A stretch of 44,613 nucleotides of DNA, taken from Leisingera sp. ANG-Vp (GTDB lineage: Bacteria; Pseudomonadota; Alphaproteobacteria; Rhodobacterales; Rhodobacteraceae). A program made the position numbers and the translations under genes. Shown here piece after piece: positions 41,742 through 44,613 of the stretch; position 1 is the first letter of the stretch; every line of letters begins with the position of its first letter. Under the pieces are notes generated by a model. That model ran no database searches and had not been told where the DNA came from. It saw only the letters and a list, made by a program, of their open reading frames with translations. The DNA is taken from assembly GCF_000813725.1 (NCBI RefSeq), contig NZ_JWLD01000018.1, forward strand, positions 1 through 44,613, in the 5' to 3' direction.

Positions 41742-42908
41742 TCAGGCTGTGACGTCGTGGCGGTAGATCCAGTCGAATTGGCTGACCATCTTGCCAGGCG
41801 CATAACGGCCGCCCAGTTTCAGAACCTGATGCGCGGGCCAGCTGAGCGGCGCGCGCAGATGATACTTCCAAGCGTTCTTGCTGGCGGCTGCAACGACCTT
41901 GCGGGCACGGTCCTGGCGGCGGGATTGATACAGAGCCAGTCCAGTGTCCGCATCGCGGGCCTCCTGCAAGGAGCGGGCCAGCACCCAGGCATCCTCCAGC
42001 GCCAGATTGGCCCCCTGCGCCATAAACGGCAGCGTCGGATGCGCTGCATCCCCCAGGATGGCGGTGCGTTCGCCGTGCCAGCGGGCCGCGACAGGGTGGC
42101 GGAACAACCCCCAGAGCATCACCTCCTCCACCGCTTCCAGCAACGCAGCCGCGGTGCCGCCAAAGCCCGCAAAAGCAGCCCGCAGGCTGGCCGGGTCGTC
42201 CTTGAAATGCCAGCCTTCCTCCGCCCAGGCGCGGCGCTCCTGCACGGCCACCAGATTGACCAGGCCGCCATCGCGCAGCGGATAGGCCACCAGGTGCCGC
42301 CCGGGCCCCATGAAGACCTGCGCCTCAGGCGGCAGGTTCAAGTGGTTGGGCACCGTTGCCCGCCAGGCCACCTGGCCGGTGAAGAACGGGGTATCAGCGC
42401 CGTTCAATGCCGCGCGTGCTTTCGAGTGCAGCCCGTCGGCGCCGATCACCAGGTCTCCGCCGCAATGCGCGCCGTTGCCGAGGTGCACAATGGGCTGCGG
42501 CCCGGGCTCAACCCGTTCGGCCTTCTGCAGCAGACGCACCTGGACACCATCCCGCCGGGCCGCGCCTGCCAGGATATTGATCAGGTCGGAGCGGTGCACA
42601 AAGTAATAGTTCAATCCCGCGGCGTACTCATCCAGGTCCAGGCGCAGCACCTGCCGGCCGCGCCGGTGGCTTCGCAGCACTACCGCGCGGGCGCGCTGCG
42701 AGGACCAGGCCAGATCGTCCGCCAGCCCCAGCGCCCGCAGCACCGCAACGCCATTGGGCGTGATCTGCAGCCCCGCACCCACCTCGGAAATCGCCTCGGC
42801 CTGTTCCAAAACGGTGACAGACGCCCCCTGACGCCGCAGCGCCAGCGCCGCGGTCAGCCCGCCGATCCCGGCGCCGATTACGGTTATCTTCAAACCTTTG
42901 AGTTCCAT
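41742..42908 (-). CDS. FAD-dependent monooxygenase (salicylate hydroxylase-like)
   Basis: A 388-residue group A flavoprotein hydroxylase. The N-terminal dinucleotide motif is VIGAGIGGLTAALALRRQGA, the DG motif lies in GGDLVIGADGLHSKAR, and the GD motif is AILGDAAHPTLPFMAQGANL. HRSDLINILAGAAR is also typical. The closest type is salicylate or 3-hydroxybenzoate hydroxylase, NAD(P)H-dependent enzymes hydroxylating an aromatic ring. No aromatic degradation genes adjoin, so the substrate is unknown. The start at 42908 gives MELKGLKITVIGAG; a longer frame to 42962 would overlap the dksA terminator. Confidence 0.9.
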   Translation of the reverse strand: MELKGLKITVIGAGIGGLTAALALRRQGASVTVLEQAEAISEVGAGLQITPNGVAVLRALGLADDLAWSSQRARAVVLRSHRRGRQVLRLDLDEYAAGLNYYFVHRSDLINILAGAARRDGVQVRLLQKAERVEPGPQPIVHLGNGAHCGGDLVIGADGLHSKARAALNGADTPFFTGQVAWRATVPNHLNLPPEAQVFMGPGRHLVAYPLRDGGLVNLVAVQERRAWAEEGWHFKDDPASLRAAFAGFGGTAAALLEAVEEVMLWGLFRHPVAARWHGERTAILGDAAHPTLPFMAQGANLALEDAWVLARSLQEARDADTGLALYQSRRQDRARKVVAAASKNAWKYHLRAPLSWPAHQVLKLGGRYAPGKMVSQFDWIYRHDVTA

Positions 42909-42944
42909 GGGCCCCTGCAGCTTCTGCGCCTGAACCACATGGAA

Positions 42945-42976
42945 CAAAAAACGCCGGAGCAAAAGGCCCCGGCGTT
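42945..42976 (-). terminator. Rho-independent terminator of dksA
   Basis: On the minus strand AACGCCGG pairs with CCGGCGTT (loop about 11 nt) and is followed by a T-run. It starts 36 bp after the dksA stop. Confidence 0.85.
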
Positions 42977-43011
42977 CCGAATTCGTGTATTTCTGCCGCC
43001 AAGGCTGGCGG

Positions 43012-43434
43012 TTAATCGTCGCGGTGGACCTTTTCGCGGCGCTCGTGGCGCTCCTGCGCTTCCAGGCTCATGGTTGCGATCGGACGCGCGTCGAGGCGCC
43101 GCAGCGAAATTGGGTCGCCGGTCACTTCGCAGTAGCCGTATTCGCCTTCGTCGATGCGGCGCAGCGCCGAGTCGATCTTGGCGACCAGCTTGCGCTGGCG
43201 GTCGCGGGTGCGCAGCTCCAGCGCGCGGTCGGTTTCTTCACTGGCGCGGTCGGCGACATCCGGGATGTTGCGGGTATTATCCTGCAGCCCCTCGATGGTG
43301 TCGCGGCTGTCGGCCAGAAGCTCCTGCTTCCATTCCAATAGTTTGCGTCGGAAATACTCAAGCTGCCGGTCATTCATGAACGGCTCATCTTCGGCCGGGC
43401 GGTAGTCGTCCGGCAGAAACACTTCTTGCTTCAT
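43012..43434 (-). CDS. dksA: RNA polymerase-binding transcription factor DksA (single-Cys type)
   Basis: A 140-residue DksA. The coiled-coil is QLEYFRRKLLEWKQELLADS and ETDRALELRTRDRQRKLVAK with the Asp-containing tip NIPDVADRASEE; the C-terminal globule has EGEYGYCEVTGDPISLRRL. The four-Cys zinc finger of E. coli is not kept: only one Cys remains (YGYC), the others being Thr, Ser and Ala. Such reduced-Cys DksA is known in Rhodobacter. It works with ppGpp in the stringent response. GGAGCC precedes the ATG at 43434. Confidence 0.94.
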   Translation of the reverse strand: MKQEVFLPDDYRPAEDEPFMNDRQLEYFRRKLLEWKQELLADSRDTIEGLQDNTRNIPDVADRASEETDRALELRTRDRQRKLVAKIDSALRRIDEGEYGYCEVTGDPISLRRLDARPIATMSLEAQERHERREKVHRDD

Positions 43435-43608
43435 TTCGGCTCCTTCGGTCTGGCCCATAATGCTGGTCATAATTGGTACCTGAACATATTGGCTCCCCTC
43501 TGCCGCAGCGTTTATCCCTAACGGGAAGGAATGTCACTACACAATAGTGGCGTGGTTTGGTTAAAAGCGTGATAAGAACACGGCAACCATGGCTGATACG
43601 GGAAAGAC

Positions 43609-44448
43609 ATGCAATTTCAGGGCACTAAGGAATACGTCGCAACGGATGACTTGAAAGTTGCGGTAAACGCGGCGGTCACGCTGGAGCGTCCCCTGCTGGT
43701 CAAGGGGGAGCCCGGTACCGGCAAAACCGAACTGGCCAAACAGGTTGCAGAGGCTCTGGGCCTTAGAATGATCGAGTGGAACGTGAAGTCCACCACCCGC
43801 GCCCAGCAGGGTCTTTACGAATATGACGCCGTCAGCCGCCTGCGCGACAGCCAGCTGGGCGAAGAGCGCGTGCATGATGTGAAGAACTACATCAAGAAGG
43901 GCAAGCTTTGGGAGGCTTTTGAGGCGGACGAGAAGGTCGTGCTGCTGATCGACGAGATCGACAAGGCCGATATCGAGTTTCCCAATGACCTGTTGCAGGA
44001 GCTCGACAAGATGGAGTTCCACGTCTACGAAACCGGTGAGACGATCAAGGCGAAACACCGCCCGATCATGATCATCACCTCCAACAACGAGAAGGAACTG
44101 CCGGACGCCTTCCTGCGCCGCTGCTTCTTCCACTACATCCGCTTCCCGGACGCCGAGACGATGAAGAAGATCGTCGAGGTGCATCATCCGGGCATCAAGG
44201 AAGCGCTGCTGACCGCTGCGCTGACCCAGTTTTACGAGATCCGCGAGACGCAGGGCCTGAAGAAGAAACCGTCCACCTCCGAGGTGATCGACTGGCTGAA
44301 GCTTTTGCTGGCCGAAGACCTGAGCCCCGAGGACATTGCCCGCGACGGCGCCAATGCCCTGCCCAAGCTGCACGGCGCACTGCTGAAAAACGAGCAGGAT
44401 GTGCATCTGTTCGAACGGCTGGCCTTCATGGCCCGCGGCCGGCGCTGA
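43609..44448 (+). CDS. MoxR-family AAA+ ATPase
   Basis: A 279-residue AAA+ protein of the MoxR group. Walker A is KGEPGTGKTELAKQ (about residue 32), Walker B is VVLLIDEIDKADI, sensor 1 is MIITSNNEKELPDAFLRR, and a C-terminal lid follows. MoxR ATPases act as chaperones, usually with a von Willebrand factor A protein. Here the next 165 bp contain a terminator and no such gene in the visible part, so the partner must lie outside. Confidence 0.92.
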   Translation: MQFQGTKEYVATDDLKVAVNAAVTLERPLLVKGEPGTGKTELAKQVAEALGLRMIEWNVKSTTRAQQGLYEYDAVSRLRDSQLGEERVHDVKNYIKKGKLWEAFEADEKVVLLIDEIDKADIEFPNDLLQELDKMEFHVYETGETIKAKHRPIMIITSNNEKELPDAFLRRCFFHYIRFPDAETMKKIVEVHHPGIKEALLTAALTQFYEIRETQGLKKKPSTSEVIDWLKLLLAEDLSPEDIARDGANALPKLHGALLKNEQDVHLFERLAFMARGRR

Positions 44449-44455
44449 TTTCTTT

Positions 44456-44490
44456 GGCGGGCGCCCCTGCCCGGCGCCCGCCTGTTTCCC
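44456..44490 (+). terminator. Rho-independent terminator of the MoxR gene
   Basis: A perfect 10-bp stem (GGCGGGCGCC) with a 7-base loop, followed by TGTTTCCCTT, 8 bp after the stop. Confidence 0.75.
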
Positions 44491-44567
44491 TTCAAATTGC
44501 TGCCGCATTCCCCTATCAGAGGAGAAGGAGCCGGGCGGCGCGCGCCAGGCCGATAGGAGACGCCTGC

Positions 44568-44613
44568 TTGCCCGCTGACACTGCTTCCCACCTCCCCGCC
44601 TGCAGCTCCGGCT
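44568..44613 (+). CDS. Possible 5' end of a gene running out of the window
   Basis: A TTG at 44568 is preceded by AGGAGA at seven bases and opens a frame (PADTASHLPACSSG) to the window end. With only 15 codons visible no family can be named, and it may be chance. Confidence 0.25.
   Translation, partial: MPADTASHLPACSSG

Overview
This window looks like chromosomal core DNA from an alphaproteobacterium of the Rhodobacteraceae, most likely the Roseobacter group (Leisingera/Phaeobacter/Ruegeria-like). I infer this from the high GC content, the protein sequences themselves (Mur-type Fur, single-Cys DksA, two-domain dCTP deaminase, OlsB/GlsB-like acyltransferase) and the gene blocks DUF177-rpmF-plsX-fabH-ihfA-merR and dgt/argS/SPOR/nagZ/scpA/scpB. 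There is no integrase, transposase, phage gene or CRISPR array. The window holds about 50 protein genes and one tRNA.

Layout. 1-2013: two GNAT acetyltransferases, a small lipoprotein, a MEKHLA-domain protein and a secreted protein. 2031-5132: enolase with its terminator, a DMT-family permease and a Fur/Mur regulator. 5483-9317: a DEAD-box helicase, an endonuclease/exonuclease/phosphatase protein and SelO. 9375-12534: a cupin, a membrane fatty-acid desaturase, a PhyH-type dioxygenase and AnmK. 12677-17134: TyrS, a tiny membrane protein, a FemAB-like acyltransferase, an SDR dehydrogenase with a perfect operator-like palindrome, and a hexapeptide acetyltransferase. 17277-20434: an ABC-F ATPase, an OlsB/GlsB-type lipid N-acyltransferase and a BamE-like lipoprotein, all on the minus strand. 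20536-25915: the lipid and ribosome block DUF177-rpmF-plsX-fabH-ihfA and a MerR regulator with a huge acidic Pro/Ala linker. 26090-29350: tRNA-Pro(GGG), dCTP deaminase, and a divergent Lrp/MFS pair. 29485-37271 (minus): scpB, scpA, nagZ, SPOR protein, argS, two YciI-like proteins and a dNTPase. 37374-44448: erpA, the FSSGS cassette, xth, an FAD monooxygenase, dksA and a MoxR ATPase.

The most unusual item is a three-gene minus-strand cassette at 40557-37741. It has an AT-rich promoter region, a 180-residue protein made of eight FSSGS-ending repeats of about 21 residues, an intercistronic hairpin, a 353-residue protein of unknown family, a translationally coupled DMT permease and a terminator. 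It resembles a multi-core ribosomal peptide pathway (precursor, processing protein, exporter), but that function is inference. It sits between erpA and xth, as if inserted.

Two families of intergenic repeats (A: three copies; B: two copies) form hairpins whose stems change in a compensatory way between copies. A perfect 34-bp palindrome lies between convergent genes at 17205-17238. These non-coding structures are the second major theme of the window.
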